From NCBI GenBank assembly GCA_942492055.1, contig CALODP010000023.1:354001-418000 (forward strand): a DNA stretch of 64,000 nucleotides. Direction: 5' to 3'. The translations under genes were made by a program, and so were the position numbers. This document shows, piece after piece, positions 54,225 to 63,851 of this stretch; the first letter of the stretch is position 1; each line of letters starts with the position of its first letter. Origin of the DNA: CALODP01 sp942492055 (GTDB taxonomy: Bacteria; Bacteroidota; Ignavibacteria; Ignavibacteriales; Melioribacteraceae). The notes below the pieces were generated by a model. That model was not told where the DNA came from and searched no databases. It saw nothing but the letters and a program-made list of their open reading frames with translations.

Positions 54225-55448
54225 ATGAAAACAAGATCCAAATTTTTCATCTTATATCTTACCGGTTCAATTCTATTCAGCTTGTTGCTCTTTTTCCCAG
54301 GAACTTCGGTTTTGGCGGCAGAACCGGTTAAGATCGGCGTAATGACGCCGCTATCCCCTCCCGGGGCGACCCTTCTGGGTCAATTTATTCAAAGAGGCGC
54401 TGAGATGGGCGCTGAATATGTGAATTCCGAAAGGGGCGTTTTAGGTGGTCGGCAATTAGAACTTGTTATTGAGGATGACTCCGGAACCCCTGAAAAAGGA
54501 ATTGCCGGTTATCGCAGATTGGTTACCCAAAAGAAAGTTTCGGCTGTAATAGGCCAGGTCCACAGCTCTGTCATGCTCGCCGTGGGAGATCTTTCCGAAA
54601 AATTAGGCGTGCCTGTTTTTTCGACCCAAGCCTCTTCGAAGGCCATTACTGAAAAACATTTGATGACTGCCTTTCGGACGCATGCCATCGATCCCGACCG
54701 CGCCAGAATGTGGCTACAATTCATAAAAGAAACCGGCTATAATCGGATCGGCCTGCTGGCAGAGAATACGGATTACGGCTTTGGGCTGGTTGATGAGACC
54801 AAGGCCGGCATGAAAGCGCTGGGACTTAGCCTGGAGTTGAAATCCCTTGTTTTTGACAAAAAAGTTGTGGACTTAACCCCTCAACTTTTGGAACTAAAAG
54901 CCTGGAAGCCGGATCTTCTGATCGATATCCACAGTGTCCCGACATCCGCCTACCTTATGGTTAAACAAGCCTATGATATCGGCTTGTTTCCTTCGACACC
55001 CATTTTAGCCTCTTTTGACTGGCCGGGCAGAGCTGAATACTGGAAAAATTTGGGGGACAAGGGGAATCATATTCTCTTCATCTCTTATTACCATCCCAAT
55101 ATGAAGCTGACCGATCGCGGAGAATGGTTTAAAGAACAATACCTGAAAAAATACGGTGAATTTCCGATTTACGCCGCCTTTAACGGGTTTGGACAGATCC
55201 TGATTCTTAAAGATGCCCTTGAGTTGGCAAAATCAGATAAACCGGCCGACCTGATAAATGCCCTGGAAAAGGGTCAGTTTACAAGCTGGAATGGAACGGT
55301 CACCTTTGAACGAGGAGAAGGGCCTTACTGGCATCAATGGTCACCCCAGTTAATGGTGCTGCAGTACACGCAATCCGGCCAATCCCCAAAAGACGCGCCC
55401 ATAATCTATCCGCCCGACATGAAAACCGGTGACTATAAAGCGCCCTAA
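54225..55448 (+). CDS. Branched-chain amino acid-type ABC transporter substrate-binding protein, 407 aa
   Basis: The periplasmic receptor of a liv-type ABC importer. A signal peptide (residues about 8-31, ending SVLAAEP) precedes a Peripla_BP_6 domain. It starts VKIGVMTPLSPPGATLLGQFIQRGAEMGAEYVN and has the LELVIEDDSGTPEKGIAGYRRL and VIGQVHSSVMLAVGDLSEKLGVPVFS blocks (quoted in part). GGAGG lies 8 nt before ATG 54225. The ligand may be an amino acid, amide or other small carboxylate. It is the first gene of a livJ-H-G-F-M set, but 430 bp of repeat-containing DNA separate it from livH. Confidence 0.92.
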   Translation: MKTRSKFFILYLTGSILFSLLLFFPGTSVLAAEPVKIGVMTPLSPPGATLLGQFIQRGAEMGAEYVNSERGVLGGRQLELVIEDDSGTPEKGIAGYRRLVTQKKVSAVIGQVHSSVMLAVGDLSEKLGVPVFSTQASSKAITEKHLMTAFRTHAIDPDRARMWLQFIKETGYNRIGLLAENTDYGFGLVDETKAGMKALGLSLELKSLVFDKKVVDLTPQLLELKAWKPDLLIDIHSVPTSAYLMVKQAYDIGLFPSTPILASFDWPGRAEYWKNLGDKGNHILFISYYHPNMKLTDRGEWFKEQYLKKYGEFPIYAAFNGFGQILILKDALELAKSDKPADLINALEKGQFTSWNGTVTFERGEGPYWHQWSPQLMVLQYTQSGQSPKDAPIIYPPDMKTGDYKAP

Positions 55449-55644
55449 GCCCGTACCGGCGTTATTCTGACAACATGTTGTAAGCTATAAGCTATGAATT
55501 GATGAGGTTTCAGTACATCACATTTACCATTCCGGCTTGCCCGGGCTGTGTTTTTTTGACAGCCGGATTCGGCTAAGTACCTATATTCATAATTACAGTA
55601 ACGTAAAACTTGAGGAATGGATTCTATTAAAAAACAGAATATCA

Positions 55645-55739
55645 GACAGGATTTACAGGATTAATTTGATAGAAGGGCCTTCGGCCTAAAGGTATCTCGC
55701 CGCAGGCGAAAAAAATCCCAATAATCCTGTAAATCCTGT
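55645..55739. repeat. 19-bp perfect inverted repeat of the GACAGGATTTACAGG type
   Basis: GACAGGATTTACAGGATTA (55645-55663) and TAATCCTGTAAATCCTGTC (55721-55739) are exact reverse complements, 57 bp apart. This motif family is widespread in intergenic regions of Desulfobacterota and relatives, from memory. Inside the loop is a GGGCCTTCGGCC mini-hairpin (near 55,676). Confidence 0.8.
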
Positions 55740-55943
55740 CCAATAAAATGAAAATAAAATTCGAATCCACTCAACACTTAGTGCTCTTGAGAGAAATAAT
55801 ATTACGGCTAATATGTTGCCGTAACTATGAATGGGAGCATTAAGCCGACCCATTCTGATTAAGTACGGCCCCAATCGATGGAAGGGGCGGGGGGCATTTC
55901 AGTCCCGCCCCAGATACCTACGCAACAAGTATATCTTTCACTA

Positions 55944-56834
55944 ATGGATTCAACACTATTCACCCAATATCTAATTGCAGGTATCGTTATCGGCATTATT
56001 TATGCTCTGATGGCGATTGGGATTACGTTCATCTACAGCATCATGAAAATGATCAACTGGTCCATGGGCGAATATTATATGATGGGCAGTTACCTGCAGT
56101 ATTTCCTGGTGGTCTATGTTCTTGGTGCCCGTTTATGGTTTCTGGGTATCCCCCTTTCCATGGCAGTGGTTTTTTTTATTGGGATGATTGTCCAGCGATA
56201 TTTGCTGCGGCCCATGTATGTGGGGGAAATGGAGCGCAAAGATGAATATGCCACCGTTATAACGATAGCCTGCATGGTGTTTTTCAGATATCTGGCCATT
56301 TTCCTGGCAGGCCCCAATCAATTCGCCCCTCCTGATTACGCAGCACCGACCTACATCGGCCCGCTGCCGGTGAGCGGCAATCGATTTGTCGCGCTGATCG
56401 GAACGATCGTGATTTTAGCCTTTTTCTATCTGATCGTTAAAAAAACGTGGGTCGGCAGAGCCCTGCGTGGGTCCTCTCAGAACCGCGTCGGCATTCAAAC
56501 AGCCGGGATCAATATCCTGCGGGTCGACCAAATTGCTTTTGGGGTAGGGGTTTCTTTGGCCGCAGCGGCAGGGGCGCTGTTGGCTCCGATCTTTCTGGTG
56601 TGGCCCGAGAACGGCGCCGTGGCTACCATGAAGGGCTTTGAAATTATCGTCATTGGTGGACTTGGATCCATCCCGGGCAGTCTGGTAGCCGGCCTGCTGC
56701 TTGGGATCGTCGAAAGCCTGGGGTCGGTTTTTATTTCACCGTCCTTTAAAGATGTTTACGGGTTTATACTGGTGCTGGTCATTCTGGTGATCAGGCCCAC
56801 TGGTCTGTTTGGAGAAAGGCAGCGGGTGGCCTAA
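55944..56834 (+). CDS. livH: LivH-type ABC transporter permease, 296 aa
   Basis: An inner-membrane permease of the branched-chain amino acid importer family. It has eight hydrophobic segments. The start LFTQYLIAGIVIGIIYALMAIGITFIYSI is characteristic, as are MKMINWSMGEYYMMGSY and the EAA-like cytoplasmic loop WVGRALRGSSQNRVGIQTAGIN (about 175-196). The ending GGLGSIPGSLVAGLLLGI and VLVIRPTGLFG are typical. ATG 55944 gives a normal LivH N-terminus; an earlier in-frame start adds 22 improbable residues. The gene is intact, unlike livG and livM. Confidence 0.93.
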   Translation: MDSTLFTQYLIAGIVIGIIYALMAIGITFIYSIMKMINWSMGEYYMMGSYLQYFLVVYVLGARLWFLGIPLSMAVVFFIGMIVQRYLLRPMYVGEMERKDEYATVITIACMVFFRYLAIFLAGPNQFAPPDYAAPTYIGPLPVSGNRFVALIGTIVILAFFYLIVKKTWVGRALRGSSQNRVGIQTAGINILRVDQIAFGVGVSLAAAAGALLAPIFLVWPENGAVATMKGFEIIVIGGLGSIPGSLVAGLLLGIVESLGSVFISPSFKDVYGFILVLVILVIRPTGLFGERQRVA

Positions 56835-57020
56835 AAAACGGTCGGTTAAATCGAAGAAGAAACTATGCTGAGGATCTCTGTTTGGCTTAGCGGAAACTCA
56901 TACGATGCTCTACTTGCATGATGAAGTTTCATATAAGCACCACCGTTGGCCGGCAGCGTCCTGGCTGACCAAAGAAGAAACTTGACGATTTTGTAAAAAA
57001 ATCTGAAATTTCTTTAAAGC

Positions 57021-57090
57021 GTCATTCCGGCGAAGGCCGGAATCAAGTTATTTCAGCATATTCTGGATACCGGATCAAGTCCGGCATGAC
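57021..57090. repeat. REP-type repeat (GTCATTCCGGCGAAGGCCGGAAT family)
   Basis: GTCATTCCGG...CCGGAAT (57021-57043) and CCGGATCAAGTCCGGCATGAC (57070-57090). Each half is a hairpin, and outer GTCAT/ATGAC arms pair too. This is the common proteobacterial 'CGTCATTCCGGCGAAGGCCGG' intergenic repeat. It is the main content of the 457-bp gap between livH and livG. Confidence 0.85.
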
Positions 57091-57291
57091 AAAATGGGGT
57101 ATTATTACGAGACCATCAAAGTCTGGCAATGTGGTTTCATCTGAAGTATCAGTAGTGAAATCGCGAGAGTCTGCCTGAAACCAGAAACCTATGCTCAGAG
57201 AAGGTGTCATAACGCCCGACAATGTTCAAAAAAGAGAGCTATTTTCATAGTATATTACTAAGTCTGTACTTGTTGGGGGAGCAAGATTCCC

Positions 57292-58030
57292 ATGCTTGAT
57301 CGCGGAAGCAAACTCCTGGAAACTGATAACTTGACCAAGCGTTTCGGTGGGTTGACCGCTGTGGACAGTCTCTCTATTTCCCTCGAGGAGGGGGAGATCA
57401 GGGGCATCATCGGCCCAAACGGATCGGGCAAAACCACCCTCATGAATTTGATCTCCGGTATTTATAAAGTCACATCGGGTGCGATTTATCTCGATGGCAA
57501 GCGGATAGATCACTTGAAGCCCAACGTCCGAACTGCCAGAGGTATCATCCGTACGTTTCAAATCCCCAAGGTTTTTCGTAATATGACCGTTTTGGAAAAC
57601 ATGCTGGTGCCGGCCCTTTCGGATAGTCAGGGAGACCGTTATAAACACCATCAGGAGATTGTCCGCAGAGCTGAGATTCGCTGAAGCCATCCAGTCAACA
57701 TATGAAGACCATCCACAAACCCTCTCGGGCGGGCAGAACATGCTGTTGCAGATCGCGCGGGGATTCATGGTAGACCCATTGCGACTTTATCTTATGGACG
57801 AACCGTTTGCCGGCGTAAATCCACAGATAAAGAGTGTCATTATGGAGTCCATCAAACAGATAAATCGCGAAAAAGGCGTTACCTTCATTATCGTCAGCCA
57901 TGAGATGCCATCGATTAGACGACTGTGCAACCAGGTATCCGTGATTCATGAGGGAAGATGTATCGCTGAGGGAAACCTCGCGGAAGTGGCCAATATTCCA
58001 GAGGTCATCGAGGCTTATATAGGTGGATGA
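57292..58030 (+). pseudogene. livG: LivG-type ABC ATPase, frameshifted
   Basis: The first piece (57,292-57,684) has Walker A GPNGSGKTTLMNLISG (residues about 39-54) and the Q-loop region RTFQIPKVFRNMTVLENML. The second piece (about 57,660-58,030) has the signature LSGGQNMLLQIARG, Walker B YLMDEPFAGVNP and the H-loop IIVSHEM. The two lie in different frames, with the break near 57,665-57,675 (VRRAE/LRFAEAIQS). Joined they give about 245 residues, the normal LivG size. No homopolymer is present at the break. It is either recent decay or a sequencing error. Confidence 0.88.
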
Positions 58031-58031
58031 T

Positions 58032-58754
58032 ATGGCATTGCTTTCCATTCAAAATATTCATTGCGGATATTTTGAAGGGATCGATATCTTGCAAAACGTT
58101 TCCCTTGCGATCGATTCCGGATCCTTCATCGGCATCATCGGCCCGAACGGTGCCGGAAAATCGACCCTTTTAAAGACGATATTCGGGTTTCTAAAATACC
58201 GCCAAGGCAAGATCTGTTTCAAGAACGCAGCGCTACATCGGCTAAGCCCTTTTGAAATTAAAAAGCTCGGCATCAGCTATATCCCCCAAGGTAGCAATAA
58301 CTTCCCTTACATGGCGGTTCAGGAGAACCTCTTGTTAGGTGCCTGGACGTTTAGGCGTGACAAGGATCGGATAAAAGAAGGATTGGCAACTGTTTATGAT
58401 ATATTTCCCGTCATGTATGAGAAGCGCAAACACAAGGCCGAATTTTTGAGCGGCGGAGAGGCTAAAATTCTATCGATTGCCAAGGAGATGATATCGAGTC
58501 CAGATTTGTTGTTGGTGGATGAACTCTCTGCCGGCCTGGCGCCCAAGATCGTATCCTATGTTTATGAGTTCCTGCGCAACAGTCAGGAAAGGGGCATCAC
58601 CATTTTGCTGGTCGACCAAAATATTAATCAGGCGATCGAAAATTCGGAATATTTATACATGTTGGAGATGGGGACCGTGGCAATGCAGGGAAGCGCCCAC
58701 ATGTTCAAAGAAAACTTAAAAGACATCATTCGGGATTCATTGCTTGGGGCGTGA
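58032..58754 (+). CDS. livF: LivF-type ABC ATPase, 240 aa
   Basis: The second ATPase of the importer. Walker A GPNGAGKSTLLKT is near residues 36-48, the Q-loop is in YIPQGSNNFPYMAV, signature LSGGEAKILSIAKE near 140, and Walker B LLLVDELSAGLAP near 160 (DEL in place of the common DEP). The H-loop reads LLVDQNINQAI, as in LivF proteins. ATG 58032 follows AGGTGG by 6 nt; an ATG 9 nt earlier lies inside that site. It overlaps neither gene but is directly between livG and livM. Intact. Confidence 0.94.
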   Translation: MALLSIQNIHCGYFEGIDILQNVSLAIDSGSFIGIIGPNGAGKSTLLKTIFGFLKYRQGKICFKNAALHRLSPFEIKKLGISYIPQGSNNFPYMAVQENLLLGAWTFRRDKDRIKEGLATVYDIFPVMYEKRKHKAEFLSGGEAKILSIAKEMISSPDLLLVDELSAGLAPKIVSYVYEFLRNSQERGITILLVDQNINQAIENSEYLYMLEMGTVAMQGSAHMFKENLKDIIRDSLLGA

Positions 58755-58756
58755 AC

Positions 58757-59702
58757 ATGGCCGTAAAACACATTCTCATTTTGGCGGGTATTTATGCTGT
58801 TCTAGCACTCGTTCCGCTCGGTCTCAATGAATATTACATCCATGTATTAAACATTAGCTGCTATTATGTCATCATGGCGGCCAGCTGGAACTTGATTGCC
58901 GGCTATACGGGCCAGTTTTCCCTCGCCCACCACGCATTTGCCGTTATGGGCGGATACACCTCCGCGCTTCTGGTCATTCATTTTAATATTCCTATCCTAT
59001 TGGGAATCCCCTGTCGGCGGACATGCTGCAGCCGCCGTCGGTTTCTGCCTGGGAACCCTCTGCCTGAAAATGAGGGCCATCTATTTAGGCCTGGCGACAT
59101 GGGCCTTTTCTGAAACCTTCAGAATTATACTCAGCATGTCGTATACGCTCACCCGTGGGGATCTGGGGTTGTCCACACCCACTTTGCTTGCTACCGGTAT
59201 GGCCTTTAATTACTACTATATCTTCCTTCTTCTCGCCATCTCCTGCCTATTCATCATCTACAAGATAATCCATTCTCGAATCGGGTATTATATACGTTCC
59301 ATCCGGGATGACGAGGAAGCTGCTTTGTCCATGGGCGTAGATACCGTCAAGTGGAAACGATTTGTCTTTGCCACCAGCAGTTTCTTTGCCGGGATTGCCG
59401 GCGGTTTCTATGCCCACTACATCGGTCTTCTCAGTCCTGTGTCGGTGGATTTCAATGAGATGGCCATCCTGATTATCATGGTGATCACAGGCGGATTAAG
59501 GACGTTTACCGGACCGATCATCGGTGCGATTTTCATCGAAATCCTCTCCGAGCTGCTTAGAGAATATGGGCAGATTCGAATGGTTCTTTTCGCCTTGATG
59601 GTTATTATTCTCATGCGGGTTAACCGGGATGGCATCGCAGGGCTGTGTAAAAACCTTTGGCCCAGAATCCAGGCTTACATAAAAAGTGGATTCCTTATAT
59701 AG
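58757..59702 (+). pseudogene. livM: LivM-type ABC transporter permease, frameshifted
   Basis: The second permease of the importer. The first piece (to about 59,010) has MAASWNLIAGYTGQFSLAHHAFAVMGGYTSALL, the LivM signature, read in part. The frame then changes in a CCCC run at about 59,009-59,012: IPILLGIP continues as VGGHAAAAVGFCLGTL in another frame. The rest is normal: GLATWAFSETFRIIL, EEAALSMGVDTVKWKRFVFATSSFFAGIAGG (EAA loop) and GGLRTFTGPIIGAIF. The joined length is about 315 residues. A one-base insertion in the C-run explains the break. Confidence 0.9.
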
Positions 59703-59796
59703 TTGAATTTTTTCCGTATTTTCCCAATATGGTGGGAGAAATCCCACTCACTCACGTTAGGCGCAGTACAGCATATAGTTCATTGGAGTTGACTCC

Positions 59797-60596
59797 ATGA
59801 CGACAATTCCTGTCAGAGACGTCTCCTTCTTCACCATGGTCATCGGTCAAGGATACCCCCCTTGTCCTCATGCACGGTGGACCCGGAGCAGATCATTCGA
59901 CCCTCCTACCCCTACGACCTTGTGCGACATCTCACCCTAAAGCCTTCTCTATGATGGGCAAGCGCTGGGCTTTGAGCAATGGGCGGTGCTGAGGCATTCG
60001 TTTGGCGGCATGGTGGCACCGGAGTACGCGCTCCGATACCTCCCGACAGCCTGCCTTCCCACGGTTGTTGATGTACACGTGCGGTGACGCACGATGGGTG
60101 CAACAGAACGCCGCGAAGGTGTTAGCCAAACGGGGTTATGGCAGAGGAGCGGTACAAGCGGCTGAACGTTTATTCAATGGTCGCATCAGGTCGCATGAGA
60201 TACTTCCTTGCATGCTGCGCTTCGGGCGGGCGTACTCCTACCGCCCGAGCCTGTTGACCCTGTTGCATGAAGCGGTCGTCGGGTTACGTATCAAGCGAAG
60301 ACCCGAGGCGCTTATATTCGGTTTTGGTCAACTGCTCAAAGGGTGGACAGTGATGGAGCGCCTAAGTGAGATCAGGATACCAACGTTAGTGCTGGCTGGA
60401 CGGCACGACTTTCAGTTTCCACCGGAACATCAGGTCACCCTGGTGCAGAACCGATAAACGATGCACAGCTGGCGATCATCGAATCGCGCGGGGGCACAAT
60501 GCGCCGATGGAGCGTACGGCTGAAGTCATCGAAATCATCAAGCGATTCATAAAACCTAAATTTCTGGAGCAACTCAATGAATCAGGAAGGTTTTAA
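59797..60596 (+). pseudogene. Decayed alpha/beta hydrolase (proline iminopeptidase-like)
   Basis: Fragments in all three frames spell an alpha/beta hydrolase. VIGQGY, then LMHGGPGADHST (oxyanion region), then LGFEQWAVLRHSFGGMVAPEYALRY (nucleophile elbow, with the first Gly changed to Arg). DARWVQQNAAKVLAKRGY, then FGFGQLLKGWTVMERL, then TLVLAGRHDFQFPPEH and finally MERTAEVIEIIKRFI follow. At least four frameshifts and a deletion after STLLPLRP (which should hold about 40 residues) break it. The stop of the last piece is at 60,594-60,596. Unlike the single slips elsewhere, this gene is truly dead. Confidence 0.8.
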
Positions 60597-60738
60597 ACGC
60601 AAGCTCGCCGCCATCTTCAGAAATGATGAGAATACAACTATTCGCACTTCAGCCATTTACCGTGAGACAATAACCAGACTCATTCAGCAGTATCGGAAAC
60701 GGGGAAAGAACCTCAACCAGAATGGGACAAATAGATGA
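60577..60738 (+). pseudogene. Adenylate/guanylate cyclase N-terminal remnant, 53 aa
   Basis: ATG 60577 to TGA 60738. FKRKLAAIF followed by RNDENTTIRTSAIYRETITRLIQQYRKRG matches the beginning of class III cyclase proteins (pattern KRKLAAIL-SADVxGYSRLM-xxDExxTVRT-xxYRxxxxxLIQQHRGR). The SADVxGYSRLM segment with the metal-binding Asp is deleted, and the frame ends after residue 53. It overlaps the decayed hydrolase 3' end and shares ATGA with the MFS gene start. Confidence 0.6.
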
Positions 60739-61952
60739 AATATAATTCGAGGCCGCATGAAGACATTGGGCGATCTAAAGGCTTCTTCGTACCGGCTTTG
60801 ATCATCACCGCATTTTCAATCGAGCCTCCGACAGTACTAATCGGGCTCCTTCTGGTGGACATCGGTCAAACATTCGGTTATTCAGTTGGGGGAATGGGTC
60901 AGATAAGAACGATCTCATCATTAGTTTCCATCATAACATCCCTCTTGATGGGCGCCCTGAGTGTTCGATACAGTCGCAAATCGCTGTTACTGGCAGGGCT
61001 CCTAACCTACATCATATCAGCCGTGGGATGTGGCATGTCACCCAGCTATGGTACCATGGCATTTTTCTTCGCTCTAACGGGGCTGGCATCGGCGATTGTC
61101 GCACCCATGACGATTACCTTGATAGGTGACTTTTTACCTCAGCAGGAAAGGTCGAGTGCAATCGGGTCAATCATCTCGAGCAGAAGTCTCTCTTACCTCG
61201 TCGCTTCGCCGGTGCTGGGTTTCATTGCTGGCTCATGGGGTTGGCGTATGGGTTTCTTGGGGTACTTGTTACCTATTTCGTTACTGAGTTTTTTGATCGC
61301 ATCAAGTATTTTGCCGTCTAAAAACCGTGAAGCTTCATTGAGTAAATCGAGATTACAATATTTGGAAGGTTTCAAGAGGGTTTTTTCTAATCATTCGGCT
61401 GTTGCCTGCCTGCTCGGCACGGCTCTGTCAATGGCCGCGTGGCAGGGCATACTCTTTTTTAGCGCATCCTTTTTCAGGCAACATTTCCTTGTATCCAGAA
61501 ATACTACTGCTATCTTTGTCTCTGTTATGGCTTTTTGTTTCATGGTCAGCAGTTACACAAGCGGACATCTCACAAACAAGTTTGGACGAAAACTATTAAC
61601 GGTTTTAGGCGTTTTTGTGTTTAGCCTATTCACTTTCGCTTACACGAACCTAGATACTCTCTGGATCGCTCTAATTCTTACTTTTTTGGGTGGTGCGTTC
61701 TCGGGGATAAGCTACACAGCTTATAACAGCCTAACTCTGGAGCAGGTACCCGAGTTTAGAGGAACGATGATGTCGTTGAGCGCTGCCTCAATGGGTTTGG
61801 GCATGGCTCTCGGATCAGGACTCGGTGGGTTGATATTTCTCAAGTATGGTTGGAGACCAGTGGGCCCATCTCTGGGAGCTATTGGCATATTCGCATCGAT
61901 GATCTTCTATTTTCTAACCAAAGACCCCACTCAAGAAAAGCAAGTTGTGTGA
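60735..61952 (+). CDS. Major facilitator superfamily transporter, 405 aa
   Basis: A 12-helix MFS permease, probably of the drug:H+ antiporter / multidrug type. Twelve hydrophobic segments are visible. GALSVRYSRKSLLLAGLL is the loop 2-3 motif A (a degenerate GxLaDRxGrkxxl), and SGHLTNKFGRKLLTVLGV repeats it between helices 8 and 9. LASAIVAPMTITLIGDFLPQQERSSAIG is the helix 4-5 region. The substrate cannot be told. The gene is intact and starts within the stop codon of the cyclase remnant, so its original upstream context has been lost. Confidence 0.9.
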   Translation: MKYNSRPHEDIGRSKGFFVPALIITAFSIEPPTVLIGLLLVDIGQTFGYSVGGMGQIRTISSLVSIITSLLMGALSVRYSRKSLLLAGLLTYIISAVGCGMSPSYGTMAFFFALTGLASAIVAPMTITLIGDFLPQQERSSAIGSIISSRSLSYLVASPVLGFIAGSWGWRMGFLGYLLPISLLSFLIASSILPSKNREASLSKSRLQYLEGFKRVFSNHSAVACLLGTALSMAAWQGILFFSASFFRQHFLVSRNTTAIFVSVMAFCFMVSSYTSGHLTNKFGRKLLTVLGVFVFSLFTFAYTNLDTLWIALILTFLGGAFSGISYTAYNSLTLEQVPEFRGTMMSLSAASMGLGMALGSGLGGLIFLKYGWRPVGPSLGAIGIFASMIFYFLTKDPTQEKQVV

Positions 61953-62431
61953 TTCCGTCAGGATATATAATATTTAATCTGGAAGGAATAAGGCGGCAAG
62001 ATATATGGACTTTTAATTATATTTGATCTCATCTAAATTGCACTCCCGTTTGATCCCCCATCGTATTTACCAGACACTGCAATGTTTTTCAGTAACCATA
62101 TAAATTAGCTACATTTATGAGAGAGCACATTTTTATTGTCAATCGCTCAGAGCCTGCTTCCTTGACATATTGATATTTGTAATTACGATCGAAGTAGGAA
62201 TAATACCACATTGTGCCATAACGAAATATATGATTTACAAACACTCGAAAATTATCAATTCCGGTAAAGTTTGAAAATAACCAATAATTGCCCTTGTTGT
62301 GTGGCCGCAGAAATCAAACGCCCCTATTTCTGCCTTCCTGAAACAAAATGGCGCCTGTTTCGAATAAAAGCCACACGTACAAAGAATATGATAATTCTTT
62401 CTGAAAAAAACAATCAATTTGGAGAATGAAA
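61953..62431. other. Gene-free stretch before the TIR gene
   Basis: AT-rich, with stops in all frames. No RNA, repeat or clear promoter is recognised. Confidence 0.5.
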
Positions 62432-63749
62432 ATGCCTAAGGAACAGAAACTGAATGTTCTCATTAGCCATTCCTGGATGGATAAATTACATGCAGAGAAA
62501 CTATCCAAAGCATTAGATGGTTTATTTAATATTTGGATGGATTACAGGAAACTCAGGCCGGGTGATCAAATACAAAAAGTTATAGATCAACAGCTGAATG
62601 ACATTGACTTAATGTTGGTTATCTGGACACAACATGCGGGGGAGTCTGAAGGTGTTGCTGCTGAAATTGAAACCGCACTTCGTTTGGGGAAACGTATCGT
62701 ACCATGCATTTTTCATTATGACAATCAGGGGCAACCTTCACCAAGTTTAACGGGTCCCTTAAAAAAGCTGCTTGCTGTTGATTTTCATCATTTTGGAACA
62801 GGTGTTGCACGCCTTACAACCTTTTTGCTGGAATTACAAACCGGTGATGATTCTGAATATATAAATGATCCAAGAATGCATATGCTGCAGGAGCTCGATG
62901 GCATGCTGGATTACTTATCCAATTACCGAAATGCTCGGGATATCGATGCGCCGAGGTCCCAATGGGTTGATTGGATCATAGATGTAATCGAAAAATACGC
63001 AAAAGATGAGGGAGATACTTCAAATTTAGAGTTATTGTTAGAAGCAGCCCGGCATAATCAGGAAAATGATCCAGAAGCGTTAGGTGTCTTAATAAACCGT
63101 TTAGAATTTCTAAAGACAGAGCAACAAAAAGAGAAAAAGCCTAAAAAACTCAATGCCAAGAAAGCAAAAAAAGCAAAAGAAAAAAAGAAACTAAAAAAAG
63201 AAAAAAGCACAATGATTCACAGGATCTTCTTTCTCAGCGAATAGCAGAGATTGCACCTAAGGGGATGCAGCAGGTTTGGAGTGACAAACTCGATTTTTAT
63301 ATTCAGAGCGCACCTGAAGTATTAGGCGCTTTACAGACCTATTCTGTTTTCGTAGGATCTCCAGCAGGTTGCGAAGTAGTAAACTACTTAAACACATACC
63401 TTCAAAATGGCAATGACCTTTTGCCAGATAGTTATGGTCGTTATGGCCTAATTGACGATGCCTGGCTTATTCACAATACAGCATATAGATTGCTTGAGAG
63501 CGGTATCATACCAGCAAATACGATCCCTGTGAATTGGCAGTTGATTAGCGAAGCAGATCAAATGGTATCTGTGCTTTTACCCCTGATGTTCGTGCGTCTC
63601 TCGAGCAGATTGTCCTGCAAATGCTAAATATTATAGCGTTTGAGGTTCAAGGTTACCAGCCACAGTACGGAGCTGATTATCCGAGCGGGGGGAAAAGTTA
63701 CGCTGATCGTTGGTATGATGTTGCCGCCGATAGTTTGAATTATCTTTAA
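62432..63749 (+). pseudogene. TIR-domain protein, broken by two frameshifts (about 435 aa)
   Basis: An N-terminal TIR domain (residues about 5-140). NVLISHSWMDKLHAEKLSKAL starts it, then IWMDYRKLRPGDQIQKVI (BB-loop region), MLVIWTQHAGESEGVAAEIETAL (with the Glu expected in NAD-cleaving TIRs) and KRIVPCIF. A Lys-rich linker (KKAKKAKEKKKLKKEKS) is where the frame first shifts, near 63,195-63,212, in an A-rich tract. The second part has QDLLSQRIAEIAP, then FVGSPAGCEVVNYL and YGLIDDAWLIHNTAYRLLESG (DUF1232-like by eye). A second slip near 63,580 leads to FTPDVRASLEQIVL up to TAA 63747. GGAG lies 8 nt before ATG 62432. A defence role is likely for the TIR, but inferred. Confidence 0.75.
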
Positions 63750-63851
63750 TCCTTTCTATATCAATAGCACATTTCTTGTCGGAATCCTCACGCAAAACTG
63801 CGAGGGCAGTTTTACAAATAGCGACACAAACAAAATTGAAAGGAGAACCAG

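Noticed and set aside
60002..60457. 151-codon frame as an intact gene
   Set aside because: It is one frame of the decayed hydrolase; its first third is out of frame with the family motifs.
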